Source of the DNA: Phymatolithon calcareum
Lineage: Eukaryota > Rhodophyta > Florideophyceae > Hapalidiales
Direction: 5' to 3'
Length of the DNA: 64,000 nucleotides
NCBI GenBank assembly: GCA_977006965.1
Contig: OZ345369.1
Location: 2,418,001 to 2,482,000 of the forward strand
Within the stretch, counting starts at the first letter, position 1. Each line of letters starts with the position of its first letter. The notes beneath the pieces were generated by a model. That model searched no databases. It worked only from the letters and a program-made list of their open reading frames with translations, and had not been told where the DNA came from. Positions 21,801-31,667 of this stretch are shown here, piece by piece. The translations under genes and the position numbers were made by a program.

Positions 21801-22957
21801 TTCACAAAGATGGAGTCAATAAGCCTGTGACCAACGAAGCGATCGAAGCAATTCAAGCTTTCCTACTTTGGGAGGCCGATCACTGGTACACAAATAATCT
21901 CAAATTTCATCTCGCCATTGCACATCAAAGCATCTTCCATGAATCTGGAGATCCATCTCACCAAGCACTTGCTGCCAAATATATACTCGCGCTTGGGACG
22001 AATAACGATGCCATTGATGAAAAATTTGGAATCAGCATCGGGTACTTGCTTGAGAAAGGATTCTATACCGGCCTCGACGTGAAGCGCAAAGACCCATTGC
22101 TCTCGTTTTTCTGCGTAAACGATATATGGGAACTCAGCGAAAGGGTGCCCAAAATGTTTGATAGACTTTTCGTGCGACCAACTGTGTATCGAAAAATTTC
22201 ACAAGGAGATAATGTGCAAGAAACTCGAAGCGGCATGGCCTTTGGAATTGGGGATCGACCAGCAGATGCCATTGCACTGTACAAGTATATGACCCGCGGC
22301 GAACATGGCGACCAAGGTTGCTTCAGTCAAGCATTAAACCGCCTTGGGATGTTATATCACAGAGGCGCTGAAGGTATTTCGACTAATGCATCAGAAGCTG
22401 AAGGGAAGTATTTGGAGGCCATCGATCTGCAGAATGCAGACGCGCTCTGCAACATGGGCGTCTTGAAGTACGGGAACAACGCAGAGGGTATCGATGTGTC
22501 GTATCTTAAAAAATCTGCACAAGGCAATAGCAGCAGTGGAATGAATAATCTTGCGATCGCTTACGAGCTGGGAAGAGGTGTAAATCGAGACGTAGTTGAA
22601 GCCGAGAAGCTCTACATGCAAGCAATCTCCTTGGACGGAAATCCACTTGCTATCTACAATTTGGTGATTCTGTACCTGTCGGGCCATCCAAAGCTACGAA
22701 ATCGTGAAAAGGAGTCGGAGGCAAAGCGAGTGATGGATGACCTTACCAGGTCTGAGGCAGACCTTGCACCTTTATACACCCTGAAAGACCAAGTTTTAAA
22801 ATTTTCAATGAGAGGCAAGGGTAAGATGGAGACCTGTCCAAGGTGGAGTGTTGGACTTGAAGAAATCGATGATTGTCTGGCATATGTGAAGACACTGGAC
22901 GATGATGGGATAGGCGCTATTTTAACAGAGAAACAGGCCTCGGTGTCCCTGAATTAG
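18815..22957 (+). CDS. Membrane-anchored Sel1-repeat protein, copy A
   Basis: 1,380 codons from ATG 18,815, which has a good context (GCGCCATGG) and starts MADLKSLAGE; the frame is open from 18,707. Three hydrophobic segments lie near residues 13-34, 49-71 and 80-104. A Ser-rich linker follows at about 145-190, then about 950 residues without a recognised domain. The C-terminal 200 residues (about 1,165-1,310) carry Sel1-like repeats, seen as ALNRLGMLYHRGAEG, ALCNMGVLKYG, GMNNLAIAYELGRGV and AIYNLVILYLSG. Sel1 repeats are TPR-like solenoids that hold protein partners, often at the ER. The paralogue at 36,125 is about 90% identical and also intact. A pyrimidine-rich TTTTTCTTCAG ends at 18,667, so a 5' leader intron is possible. 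Function unknown. Confidence 0.88.
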   Translation: MADLKSLAGEPKLVYSIYAIAFIPLTFIYALDFINEKWRPIRNTGRNGVILLLISLPSLGCIIAYIVIQIKANDHKEAAAAITVACFNIFHVSRTIWGLIQLYAFRNWNVYALRCLLQMGYLAPAYDYSDDVKDLISRLRACLPWPSTPSSTTSDSSSSSINSSSAASSSSSASSSSFASSLPPSPPEQSRVILSFKGFKTRCMLLYTWIMGNMEKKKYYQLALHHNSTLDDIKRTVDHHMVVNNSLIDNEFSSAELPVRPALLSQLPWKEPESHNPISRLVATFLKSPKPEETSVRWLVSFLAKFGHGWVEDTRALPEKDVESQTNISRAKLNVSKYLSVVASLHTTHGSVDDSGSTNFFVSLFSPLSKYCTVPSLCRKSWVEITDRCPLPFKMKGVKYPLLNFNHHEATIRDAAKDDWHKASLNELDESGRSAVENITPVQLACFATLMEEDFNLSDEEEWDPERIVDGSWRYDWSKEDPRTENFLYQLGYDFIMDYNEFFNSIPIRKELIGSVLWNNTPNRLLFQASAHVDNFLALEAGDSLAFYLAEHNTSIEPISREGKRSVFQNQYDLEISRLQSKILLSHAPDHDINFDIARFLGCVVETVRTHLAEWVEKHPQVKPGGWKASIAPVGVRFPCSKQLCSAFTEAKGDASDTRKRNFHMRLLWEAQAYLQWKLEKDSVRDDQDIRESPFLILLSILGFPSLKLEENQDQGSLATARNGDHAIEFQQEISVKPIGGPQQVHGVLRFDADAGAITVELCSDELFFNWQDWKDAFMGRVSAQKHWRQTRLLSKREHLREEAFHSKIYSPVKVVSMESLGTDYDFKYWSGWPPCMAQIAQFEIQKLDQFFEEKNRAYSAAEPLSLILYIADLSRAMDVNFLSGITPTRLYESANRALRSGRAEEAMKSFGRCIAEHGHKNALNDAVNEVLKEDRVSKAQKTALLLQMDAWFNALLRRRTTTEQIDFEMLAHCFALLYEATDDDDVLLQRALALFHKDGVNKPVTNEAIEAIQAFLLWEADHWYTNNLKFHLAIAHQSIFHESGDPSHQALAAKYILALGTNNDAIDEKFGISIGYLLEKGFYTGLDVKRKDPLLSFFCVNDIWELSERVPKMFDRLFVRPTVYRKISQGDNVQETRSGMAFGIGDRPADAIALYKYMTRGEHGDQGCFSQALNRLGMLYHRGAEGISTNASEAEGKYLEAIDLQNADALCNMGVLKYGNNAEGIDVSYLKKSAQGNSSSGMNNLAIAYELGRGVNRDVVEAEKLYMQAISLDGNPLAIYNLVILYLSGHPKLRNREKESEAKRVMDDLTRSEADLAPLYTLKDQVLKFSMRGKGKMETCPRWSVGLEEIDDCLAYVKTLDDDGIGAILTEKQASVSLN

Positions 22958-23916
22958 CTGCTGTACTGAACCGATGCGATTTAGATTCAAATGAGAACAA
23001 GCAATAAAGATCTTTTTTTAGCATTGTGCAGCATCGGCTCAATACAAATATTAAAGGATTGAAATTGACAGTCTACTTTCCGAAAGCCAAAGGTGAAAGC
23101 GGGCGTCTCTATAAAGACGATAGGAAACAGCAAGACGTAAAGGAGTGTATGAGCATAACGAAAAGTAATACGTCTAGAAACGGTCATGTGAATAGTCCTC
23201 CGGGATTGAAAATTCAAAGAATCCGCTTATTCTCTTTTGCATTCTCATGCGTCAGCAAACGAGATATAAGGGAATTGATCGTAATGGTCTGTCATTTTTT
23301 CTTAATAGTATTAGCTGCTTATCCGCTGCTCAGGAGAACGGAAACGTGGCGACACCGTTGACAGGAGCGGCACCCTCGCCGCCGGTAACGTCACATCCTT
23401 AAGCATGCTGGTTTGTGATAACAAGAGCAGAAATATCCTGAAATTGCTCTCGTCTAACTTACATTCTTTTGTTTCTGGTGACACAGATTGTTCTGGATAA
23501 CAGCACCTGTTAATCGGAATAAGTGAGTTGGAAGGACAACACGGCATTTATAGTGAATTGTGGAGTGGACGCTAGTCTCTCATGTGCCGTGGGCACATGG
23601 CGCACACATAGGCTCCTCCGGTTTGTTTCACACCATTTCTGGTCATTCTGTGGACGGCTGTACGAAAAGAGGTGGCTTCGAAGAAGCGAAATCCATCATT
23701 ACGTCATCTTTCAAAACCGATCTCGCGGCACTTTGAATAATTCCCGAAGAAGCAGAAGTGTCAGCTTTGATCTAAGAGTTACCAACGCGTCTGCAAACGC
23801 TTTGGGTAGCTTTCGGAAGGCCATACGGCCAAGGACAGAGTCTTTCTTGTTTGGTCTGATTCGACACGATCTGGTAAAGTACGAAAACCTACATTTGGCC
23901 CCTAATTCAGCCTCTA
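22958..23916. other. 3' flank of Sel1 gene A, duplicated; no gene recognised
   Basis: Conserved in copy B (40,274-41,235). It includes an AATAAA-like signal (CAATAAAGA at about 23,000-23,008) just after the Sel1 stop and the unassigned repeat at 23,523-23,916. The short frames between are not preserved in B. Confidence 0.45.
23523..23916 (+). repeat. Dispersed repeat of unknown class (VTNA motif), copy 1
   Basis: The stretch translates to a segment containing SVSFDLRVTNASANALGSFR and then TESFLFGL. It recurs in duplication B (40,847-41,235) and, in divergent form, on the minus strand at 54,570-54,730 (VDFYLKVTNAFADARGKF). The motif survives better as protein than as DNA in the third copy, hinting at an old coding element. 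It has no match to the transposon families recognised in the window. Confidence 0.5.
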
Positions 23917-25786
23917 GTGCCTATGTGACGAACACCCTCAATTGAGGGTGGATTTAAAATCTCCAAAACGTTTATAAAAAGAATGCGGAACAGTTTTTGA
24001 GCGTCAGGTTCGGAAAGGCGACCTTTTGTTCTTGGTGGGAAGTAACCCTTTTACGACTTTAAAACCATGTCGTTCTCCAGTAGGAACGAAAATCTGCTGG
24101 TCACTCAGAAAAAAGACATCTGACATGCCTCGAGAAAAAGACCCGTGCCGAGGGGTCGCTGCAGCCTTACACACCAAAGCAACATCAGTGGAAAGCTCAG
24201 CACAGTGCTGCCGACTACCCGGAGCGTTTTCCAAGTCAAAAACGGTGAACGGCATGGTTCAAGATGTGTACGTTGTTGAAATCAAGGGTCGCTCGAGCAC
24301 GTCACTTCTCGTGAAATGGGTCCTTGTTCAGAAACCAACCGAAAAGACTAACTTTAAGACTATCAGTATTGTTAACGTCAAGGCAGGGAAAGCTGACGAA
24401 GGCGCTTGTTCCTCTCGAATGGTTGTATCGAGTCCCAGCAGGCAAAATTCTAGACCTCGAACGCCGGCTTACAGTACTCGCGGTCGAACATCTTCTTCGC
24501 CAAACGCCGAGTTTTGCGTTCAGTATCAACCACACTCTTGACAGAAGGCAACAAAAACCTACCATACAATCAACAGGAGCTCTGAATGCCCTCTTGCGGG
24601 ATCCGGCGCCTACACCCTGCATAGTTCTTGGGACCAATAATCGCAAGAGGAGCTTTATGTCATTGCGCTAGACCGTGAGCAGAGCATTTTTGCTCATGGA
24701 GTGCCATGGTTCGAGCGCCAAGTTCTATGTCCAATTGGGCGAAGGATTCCCCGTCAGTTCTGGAAAGTTCGCACTATAAACAGAGATGTTATATCCGAGA
24801 ACGGTGGCATCGGGCTCCACACACCGTACGATTCTTTCATGACAATGTTTCGCCGAGTAAACCTGCAAACAATTGTTACTTCGGCATCCGCTAAGCTGAA
24901 ACAAATAGGAAGAACGGAGGTTAAGAATTTCGGAATACTCGTCCTCACGAGTTGGGCGCAAAGAGATTTATGGAAGTCTACCATGGGGAACAAGTATATC
25001 CTCGCTCCTTCATTTTCGGTGTACCTCCGGTGTGTCACATTCACCGTGCAACGGAAGTGAACAAGGCACTATGTCGTCCGTACAGTACCGGTGGGCGCTC
25101 GTTCAAGATTTTATCGATGCTATTAGTGATCAAAAAAAACCCATTGTGTCTCTGTTAGACGTGTTTTTGCTTTGCCAAGTTCATATCTATTTGGTATGGC
25201 AACGGAGGCCATTGAATTGAAAATGGCCTCCTTCAGTACATCGCCATCCACCGTAAACCGGAAAAAGGTTACGAGTTACAGAATTCAGATTAAAGAAGAC
25301 TTGAGATAATGCTGCATGTTGATCTGGGGACCACGGCAGAGGGCGAGAAGCAAACGATTTAGAAGGTGAAACTGCCCATAGTACAGTTGTACCGCGCCGT
25401 CTTGTGGCTCCATACTCTGGTACAAGGCGCCTTGTCGTTCCGGATTCATTCTGCCTCGCGCAATAATCATCGATATTCAGTACTCCAAAAGGTACATTTG
25501 CTCCAAGGGCGGTGTTGAAACCCACTTAACTCCCCCGAAAATGGAAAAATAAGTCACAGGTAGCATGATGACTACTTTAGCTATTCAAAACAACTGCAGA
25601 GTCTGACAAGCCAAGGAATTAACCCTCGTGTTCTCATCATGTAGTAGACTTTCTGGCGCCGCAATCAACATATGTGATGAGCCTAATAATGAGTAGCTTT
25701 CGTTGGCAAAAAATAATTGATTCTCATTCCCTCAATTGAGGGAAAAGTGCCCCTCAATTGAAGGAAAATTCCTGTCACATAGACAC
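23917..25786 (+). mobile_element. piggyBac-like DNA transposon PB1 (decayed)
   Basis: Ends are GTGCCTATGTGAC (23,917-23,929) and its complement GTCACATAGACAC (25,774-25,786). Copy B has no insertion at the matching place (CAGCCTCGAGCGGG near 41,230-41,245). The flanks read CTAG on both sides, so the target duplication is TA or CTAG. The 14-bp palindrome CCCTCAATTGAGGG lies near each end (23,935-23,948 and 25,729-25,742), with a variant at 25,750-25,764. Disrupted frames at 24,026-24,541 and 24,701-25,060 resemble the N-terminal part of PGBD-type transposases. TTAA, the usual piggyBac target, is absent, so the superfamily call is tentative. Confidence 0.68.
24026..25060 (+). pseudogene. piggyBac-like transposase remnant in PB1
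   Basis: Two frames in the same phase (24,026-24,541 and 24,701-25,060) are separated by stops. The first contains VVEIKG...VKWVLVQKP, then an IVNVKA segment; the second contains KNFGILVLTSWAQRDLWKS. The same order of motifs appears in PB2 (VKWVLIRHP, IVNVKT, FFEILILMARVEFG). The catalytic DDD region was not found, so this is an N-terminal relic. Confidence 0.45.
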
Positions 25787-25882
25787 TAGGGGGAATATGT
25801 TCTACTGTACTGTGTCACGCAGGGTCAACGGGAAGTGCATTTGAATACATCATGTTTCGGACGTAGCCTTGGCGGCTGGAAA

Positions 25883-25942
25883 CATGATGATGATTGCTTT
25901 ATTCCCGTATAGGGGAATAGAGCAATCATCATCGTCATCATG
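25883..25942. repeat. Hairpin with (ATG)n-type tail at the edge of duplication A
   Basis: CATGATGATGATTGCTTTAT followed by TCCC pairs with GGGGAATAGAGCAATCATCATC and beyond around the loop GTATA. It begins exactly where similarity to copy B stops. Related TATTCC...GGGG hairpins next to short tandem tails occur at 56,698-56,747 and 59,681-59,725, so it is probably the 3' end of a minus-strand SINE or LINE. Confidence 0.6.
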
Positions 25943-26457
25943 CAGCAAATGGAATCAAATGACGCCTCCTAGACGTGCTAGCCTCTTAGAAGCAGGGGTT
26001 GATTACAATATACGGCCGTATAAAATTGCAATATATTGCTATTGGAGCTCTATTGGGGGGGAGCAGTCGTATTGCAATAAGTATTGCGTGTGAAGGCCAA
26101 CAAACCGTTGTATTGGGCCGTAACACAGGGAATAGGCTTCGCCGACCCGTACAGTGTCCTGAAGACCTGCCTTTCAGGAGGAAGAGAGCAGCATCTTCTA
26201 GGGGTCAACCGCGACGCTCTGCTGGAACAGCGCACACACTTCGGAAATGAATTGAATTTTTCGCAATATCCTTCATCTATTGCTGCGACCCCAAAGGAGA
26301 AGGCCATGAGAAAGTCAGCAGTAAGGGCCTCGCGGGATGTTAAGTGCTGAGTAACCAAATTTTTGGTTTATTGGTGACATTATTGCGGCAAGGACTCGCA
26401 GATTGCGGGTTATTTCCTTTATTGCTATTGCGAAACTGATTGCTCTGGCGCATGTCG
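25943..26457. other. Unassigned stretch between hairpin and LINE fragment
   Basis: Overlapping frames on both strands (26,050-26,358 minus; 26,084-26,350 plus, from a non-ATG start) have no recognisable product. It may be the body of the element whose tail is the hairpin at 25,883. Confidence 0.3.
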
Positions 26458-26652
26458 TATTTAAAAGCCCCACAGACTTCCGAAGATATGGACAAGGCTT
26501 CCTCTGATGCTACCTACCTTTGTGCAGCTCACGAAACGCCCACCAAAATGGCGGACGGGAAAACTCAGGATTCCAGGTTATCCTCTACGGGGTTGTTCGT
26601 GCTTGGACTCGACCGCTTTTTGCATTGCCTTCTGCGAATCAATACAGGCCTG
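26458..26652 (-). mobile_element. 5'-truncated LINE copy, 3' tail only
   Basis: Reverse complement of the 3' terminal 200 bp of the LINE family at 4,542-9,843, closest to the copy at 57,810-58,135 (GGCCTGTATTGATTCG start). It abuts or interrupts piggyBac-like element PB2. A possible, imperfect target duplication is GGCGCATGTC / GGCGAGCATGTC on the two sides. Confidence 0.82.
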
Positions 26653-26689
26653 TCGGGCGAGCATGTCACATCACGTGAAATGGGTCCTA

Positions 26690-27552
26690 ATTCGTCATCC
26701 TTTGAAAAAGACTAAGATGAAGACAGTCAATATTGTCAACGTCAAGACAGAGAACGCCGACGATGACATTTCGCCAACATCGGCAAAGCACGGTACCGCC
26801 CAGGCCCTCTTACAGTGCTCATCTCTCCCAATCTTCATCCAGAAATGCCTGTTTATCGTCTACAGTCGCGATCACATGGTCCTCAGAAGGGCACACAACC
26901 TTCGATAAACCTTCAGAAGCTCTAAACGCCCTCTTCTGAGCTCTCTCGTCTAAGTCTTACAGGGCCCTTGTGACCAACCATCGCACCGGAAACTTGATGT
27001 CATCACGCCCGACCGCGCGCCGAAAACTAGTGCTCATTATGTGCCAAGGTACAAACGAAAAGTACTATGTCAGTTTGAGGGACGATTTTCCTCTCAGTTC
27101 TGGAAACGCCTCACTCTACACGGAGAGATCTTATCAGTAGATTGTGGTATTGGACTTCATTCGAAGTACGATTGCGTGGTTACGATGTTTCCCTAAGTTC
27201 ACAAGAGAAAACTTGCTGCTTGGACGCGGCTAAGCTTAGAAGAAAGGGGCTAAAAGAGACTACTGCGACAGAGCCTATTAAGTTTTTCGAAATACTCATC
27301 CTCATGGCAAGGGTTGAGTTCGGCGCTGAGAGCGCTTTCTGGAAGTCTAACAGGCGGAAGAAGTATTTTCCCCGCCCTTCTTCTTCAAAAGCAGAGATGC
27401 CAGTGGTTGAATACCTCCGGTTGATTTCATTCAGAGTGCAACCAAGTGAAAAAGATGATATGTACTCTGCACAGTACCGCTGGTTGCTCGGTCAAGGTTC
27501 TGTCGATCCCATGAGTGACCACAGAAAGCACACTGTATCAAAGAGATTTTGA
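26690..27552 (+). pseudogene. piggyBac-like transposase remnant in PB2
   Basis: The frame 27,142-27,552 reads FFEILILMARVEFGAESAFW, then KKYFPRPSSSK and YSAQYRWLLGQGSVDPMSDH. This order matches the region before the catalytic core of PGBD-type transposases in algae and oomycetes. The part at 26,690-26,908 holds the preceding segment in another phase. Frameshifts separate them and the catalytic aspartates were not seen. Confidence 0.55.
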
Positions 27553-27964
27553 AGGAGAGATGGCCCACGGTATAGCAGTTCTGTGCTGTCTTGTGGCCGC
27601 GTATTGCGGTATAAGGCGCATTGCATGTGCGGATTCATACATGGTAAGTGCTGAGTCTGCCGAGATTCAGCAAGTGCGCCTATAGTTCATAGGGGTCATC
27701 TAACTCTTCTGATGATTTTCTGGGTTGTTAGCTTTCTCCTTTTCTCTGGTGCTGATGCAGAGTGTCAGCATCACATGACGCGGCGAAGGTATTGTGAAGT
27801 GTTGGGAGAGCGAATCATCGATAGCATATGACGCGCGCATTACTTGTCGACCTTCAGTCCCCCAGAATGTACATTTGCATTCGAGAGCAGTGTTGGAAGC
27901 CACGCTACCCCTAAAAGAATGACTGCGGATGTCATGATGACTTCATTTGTTGTGCCAATCAACT

Positions 27965-28893
27965 TTTTTTTTAGTAGTATTTATTAAACGCTCTCAGTAA
28001 CACTCTTTAGACTGTAAGGGAGATGCGTTTCAGTTGCTACAGCCTTGTAGCATAGTATAACATTCATATATGCTTCTTCCGCAATCTTGTATATCGTGGC
28101 CCTAGCTGCAAAAACCCACATCGGACGGATGTGGGAAAAGCTTAGAGTCCTCTATGCGCTCAGCGGCGATTCGAGCTCGCAATTCTTATCCTTTGTTTTT
28201 CTATTCCATGTCCTCGTAAAAGGCACTGGTAAAGAAGAGTAGCTGGTCCGGTGCTTCTTCGGTCTTCTTGGTCTCTTCTCCGGTCAGCTGGTATCTCGCC
28301 AAAGACGTTTCAACCGTGTGCAATAGCCTTGATATGATTTCGCCAAATTTGTCTTCTAGTAGTGTCGTGCTCAGTGGGGGAAATCTCCCAAACGCCCACT
28401 TCACCGCCAATTGACGATGACGTACTTTCGGAAGCCTTAAAGTCACTGGAATTGCTCCGACTATATCGTACGGTATCTTTCTCTTTCTGCTTGATTCCAA
28501 AGACTCCCCTTCATCATTGAAGAGTGATGCTTTCAGGGATCCTGCCGACATTCCTTGCTTAAGATACTCCAAGGCCTTCTCGAACTGCTCATGTCTTAGC
28601 ATTGCTGCCATGTCCCGACACACCCATTGCAATTCATCCACGTCTCTGCAATCCTTTGGGAGGGCCAGTAGGCTCTCTTTTTTTGTCTTGGCTCTCACGA
28701 GCATTTTGAGCGCTAAAACCATTCTCCTGTCTTCAGCTGCTTGGATGCGACAGAGAAGACGAAGTCTTGCAGACCGGTTTTTCGCGATTGGTCCAAGGAC
28801 TTGAGAGAAAAAGGTCCTCTCTACCTCTTCAATAGCTGTCTGGATTCTCGGCGTCCAAGGTGTTAGATGCATGGCATACTCCCATCTTGGCTG
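27965..28893 (-). mobile_element. 5'-truncated LINE nested in PB2, 14-bp target duplication
   Basis: TGTGCCAATCAACT flanks it at 27,951-27,964 and 28,894-28,907. The left side starts with a T9 run, the reverse-complement poly-A. It is a sister subfamily of the full-length LINE: the coding part (28,201-28,893) matches the ORF2 C-terminus after the YAMxLTPWT motif, but the 3' untranslated region differs and matches 44,811-45,098. Confidence 0.93.
28201..28893 (-). pseudogene. LINE ORF2 C-terminal fragment, open frame
   Basis: About 231 codons in one frame without stops, from PRWEYAMHLTPWT to LFFTSAFYEDME and TAG. The open frame continues upstream into PB2 sequence to 29,034, so any ATG there is not native. 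It covers the region after the reverse transcriptase, including a helical domain with SSRKRKIPYD. It is better preserved than the same part of the full-length element, so the insertion is comparatively recent. Confidence 0.8.
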
Positions 28894-29947
28894 TGTGCCA
28901 ATCAACTGCAGAGTTTGAAAATTCAAGACGTCGACCATTTTGTGCTCTCCATGTAATAGGCTTGATAGTGCCACAATGTACATTTGCGACACTTCTACTG
29001 TTAGGAAGTGCTTCACTAAGCATGTTGAAGACATCTATGAGCTTGACGCTATTGATGTGCTTGATCGCGAGTAGCTTTCATGTGCAAAAAATTAAATGAA
29101 TTTCGTTCCCTCAATTGAGGGAAATTTTTCGTCAAATAGACACTAGGGCGCCGAAACGCTTCTTGGCTTACATGCTGGACGTGTTTTTCGAAAGCATTAG
29201 CGTCGTCTGGTCTTCCCGGTGCTCCCACAATGTGTCTAGCCAGCCCTATATTCAAAATATTAGGTGACGTATTGTGGTGTTACGGACGAAGCATAGGCAC
29301 CCGCACCCGTGGTAGACACAGCACGGGAAATCGAACAAAGAAGGATGGTATAAAAGCCGTGCAGCAGTGTGCGCTGAAGTCGAATAATCGTCGCCCAAAG
29401 AAGGCGCTATAGTGTCAGTTTATTTGCAAAATATGCGAATACGTAATCCATATTACGCCGCCGCGAGGACGAAGATCTCATAGTGCATGTTTGCATTATT
29501 CCTCAGAGTGCGACAAGATACAGGAAGGGCTTCCATCAACAGTATAGTAGCGGGACGGAGGGCTGTGATAGCGTGAAGAGATTAGATATTGAAGTTGGAG
29601 GAAGGCATGGATGAAGCAAGTGGAAGAATAATTGACATTACGAATTGTCGGGGCGCACAGTGTTCGACAGGGAGTTGTAAAGTCTCGGTTAGGCACGGTC
29701 GGCAGATGAGTTTGTTTGCGTCCTTTCATTGAATGGAAAGAAGGAACCCTCACGTGGTACATGATGTAGTGCATTGAAAAACTTACTTCTTGACAGCCGG
29801 TGGGAGAGATTTTCAATTTGCCGAACGGTTTGTTCAGAAGTTAGTTTACCAACGGTCATTTTTAACACGGGAACAACGATACAGAGGTGGACGAGTGTGG
29901 TTCTAGAGGGGACAAGAAGCACGCAAAGTTTGAGCCGGAACCTAAGT

Positions 29948-30638
29948 TTACAAAAGCACACATCCTGAGCGTTCTTCCTGCTGCGTCTCCCCTTCCCCCT
30001 GCTCTTTCTCCTTTCCATTCCCATCTCCAGCCATGGGTGCCAATCGTGCATCTCTGACCATTCGTACGATGTGACGAAAGACCTCGGCACAACCTTCATC
30101 TCTTGCAGTGCTCGTCTCCGCATACGAACACTTTATATAACGCATAAAGTTCCGCGTCCTCCTTCGAAACCAATCGATTTTTCCTGTCAGTCTTATTTCC
30201 CACGAGTAACCGGGGCACCTCCTCGGGAACGGTAACAGCGAGAGCTGAAAGCAGTCTAGAGTTGATGCGTTTGGCGAGCCCGAACGACGAAACGTCATCT
30301 AGAGCAAACACGATCAGAAAGCCGTCAACACCGAGAGTGTAGTGCAGTCCGAAGCGACTCTCCTCGCACTGTCCTTCCGTGTCCACTATGCGCAGGTCGT
30401 ACTCCACGCCGTCCACGCACAGCGGCAGCGGGTTATGCACCCTGTGTTGCGTCGGGGTATATGTGTGTCGGAAACGACCGTTGAGAAATCTGGAAACAAG
30501 CGCGGACTTTCCCACGGCGCGGGCGCCGAGTATGGCTATAGTGACGGGGAAACGGTACGGGGTGGCAGGCAGGGCGATGAAGCCGCCCGGCGGACGGACG
30601 GAAACCGGGTTGTCGTCGTCGGTGGAGTCATTATCCAT
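29948..30638 (-). pseudogene. Ras/Rheb-like small GTPase, copy B, frameshifted before the C-terminus
   Basis: This copy has what looks like the native start (30,638; protein begins MDNDSTDDDN) and all nucleotide-binding motifs up to NKTD. At about 30,147-30,152 it is 2 nt shorter than copy A (ataaa against gccaacc). The frame shifts after residue E of EDAE and ends at 30,096 after 180 codons. The original frame downstream, including ETS and the CVLL prenylation box, is still free of stops to 29,948, so the break is young. A truncated product would lack the G5 loop and the lipid anchor. A sequencing error would also explain the difference. Confidence 0.75.
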
Positions 30639-31667
30639 TTTCAGCAGCTCTGCAAACGCACATACGTGTGGTCACGTTTGCAAGGTTCTTGGGGACGAAC
30701 AGTGCGGGGTGTTTTCTTGATGAGTTTGCGGCGACAGCACGTGCGATGCGACGGAGAGTGGATGGATGCGAAAAGATTGGCGGTTGGCGACAGTACAGTA
30801 TTTCAATCCAGAATTCCATTCCACGGTGCAAGAGGCAGCGAGCCGTGGACGGGGGAGCACCACACCCATGCACTGCGCGCGTTTGATAGGGTGAAGTACG
30901 TATGATCACCGAGAGCCGTTACATGCACAGTTTCGGCTGACGGCGGCCCGCTGAGTGGGCCTCCGTAGCGGCCAGAGGCGGAAGACGGACGCCTCCAGTT
31001 ATGATAGAGTGGGAAGTATTCCACCGGGAGGCGGAATGGAACATCTGAATAGAAACGAGATTTTTGAAACACACGCAATTGTGCTCGAGAGAGAGGCGCA
31101 TGCTGAGCTGGGAAGATCAGTTTGGGTGTTCTGGCCCGCTGGCGCTTTTGCGCTGGTTGCTTTTTGATTGCATAGTCGCTGCAGTTGCGCAGGGCGGTGT
31201 ACAGAGAGGGAAGAAGATGCGGCTCTACACGGTCACGAATGGAGTGCAGTGAAGCAAAGGAGCCGCGGTTGTCTCGGCTGCGGAGAGGCCACAATGGAGC
31301 GCGTGGATATTGGGATCTGTGGCGCTGTAACGTTGAATTTGGTGGATGGGAGACGAGCAGCTTCGATATGGCGACACACCGCAGACTTACGTGCCGCGCA
31401 GCGCTCACGGCAGGTCCGCCTCAGTGCAAATTGCTCCTCTCCTTTCCGTCTGCCATCTTATACAGTAACGTAGAACTCGACTACAGCTGCAGCTCAGTAC
31501 TGTAGGGTAGTAGAGTGTCTGGCGGAGAGATATTTTGCATCTTCGGAAACCCCAATCACTGCGCATCGTTCCTTGCAAAGGTCCCTTTAATTGGCTGTTT
31601 TCGTCGTCCACACAGCCAATCGTAGTGACAGTGTGGTCTGGGAGTACTTGTTCTGAGCACACCGCAC
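30639..31667 (-). promoter_or_regulatory. 5' flank of the GTPase gene, present only in copy B
   Basis: This GC-rich stretch follows the native GTPase start in copy B and is missing from copy A, where 1,203 joins sequence equivalent to 31,667. It is the natural place for the promoter and 5' leader. The frames in it overlap each other in every phase and look accidental. TACTGTA words occur near its outer end (31,497-31,503). No TATA box or other defined element was recognised. Confidence 0.45.

Larger units (their letters stand above)
1..25890 (+). repeat. Segmental duplication, copy A (TE-expanded)
   Basis: Sequence from base 1 matches 29,339 onward at high identity and in the same orientation. 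Homology resumes after each interruption until about 25,890, where it ends at the words gaaacatg shared with 41,342 of copy B. Relative to B, copy A lacks about 1.1 kb after 1,203 and about 0.33 kb near 10,355. It has extra DNA at 1,834-2,728, 4,542-9,843, 11,226-18,508 and 23,917-25,786. The left end is not visible because the window starts inside the unit. Confidence 0.93.
26655..29143 (+). mobile_element. piggyBac-like DNA transposon PB2, with nested LINE
   Basis: From about 26,655 it is homologous to PB1 (from 24,297). Its right end has the subterminal palindrome CCCTCAATTGAGGG (29,108-29,121) and the terminal GTCAAATAGACAC (29,131-29,143), then TAG. The left terminus is lost or hidden behind the LINE fragment at 26,458-26,652. 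A 929-bp LINE is nested at 27,965-28,893. PB2 is closer to the transposase consensus than PB1 at 27,142-27,552. Confidence 0.65.

Noticed and set aside
23917-25786. Canonical piggyBac with TTAA target
   Set aside because: Flanks and the empty site show TA or CTAG, not TTAA; the superfamily call is therefore kept tentative.
26387-26396. GGCAAGGACT as continuation of copy B after 41,342
   Set aside because: Only ten bases match and the following sequence does not, so it does not extend the duplication.
30342-30905. 187-codon plus-strand frame in copy B
   Set aside because: It is antisense to the GTPase gene and its GC-rich leader; the matching frame in copy A is short.
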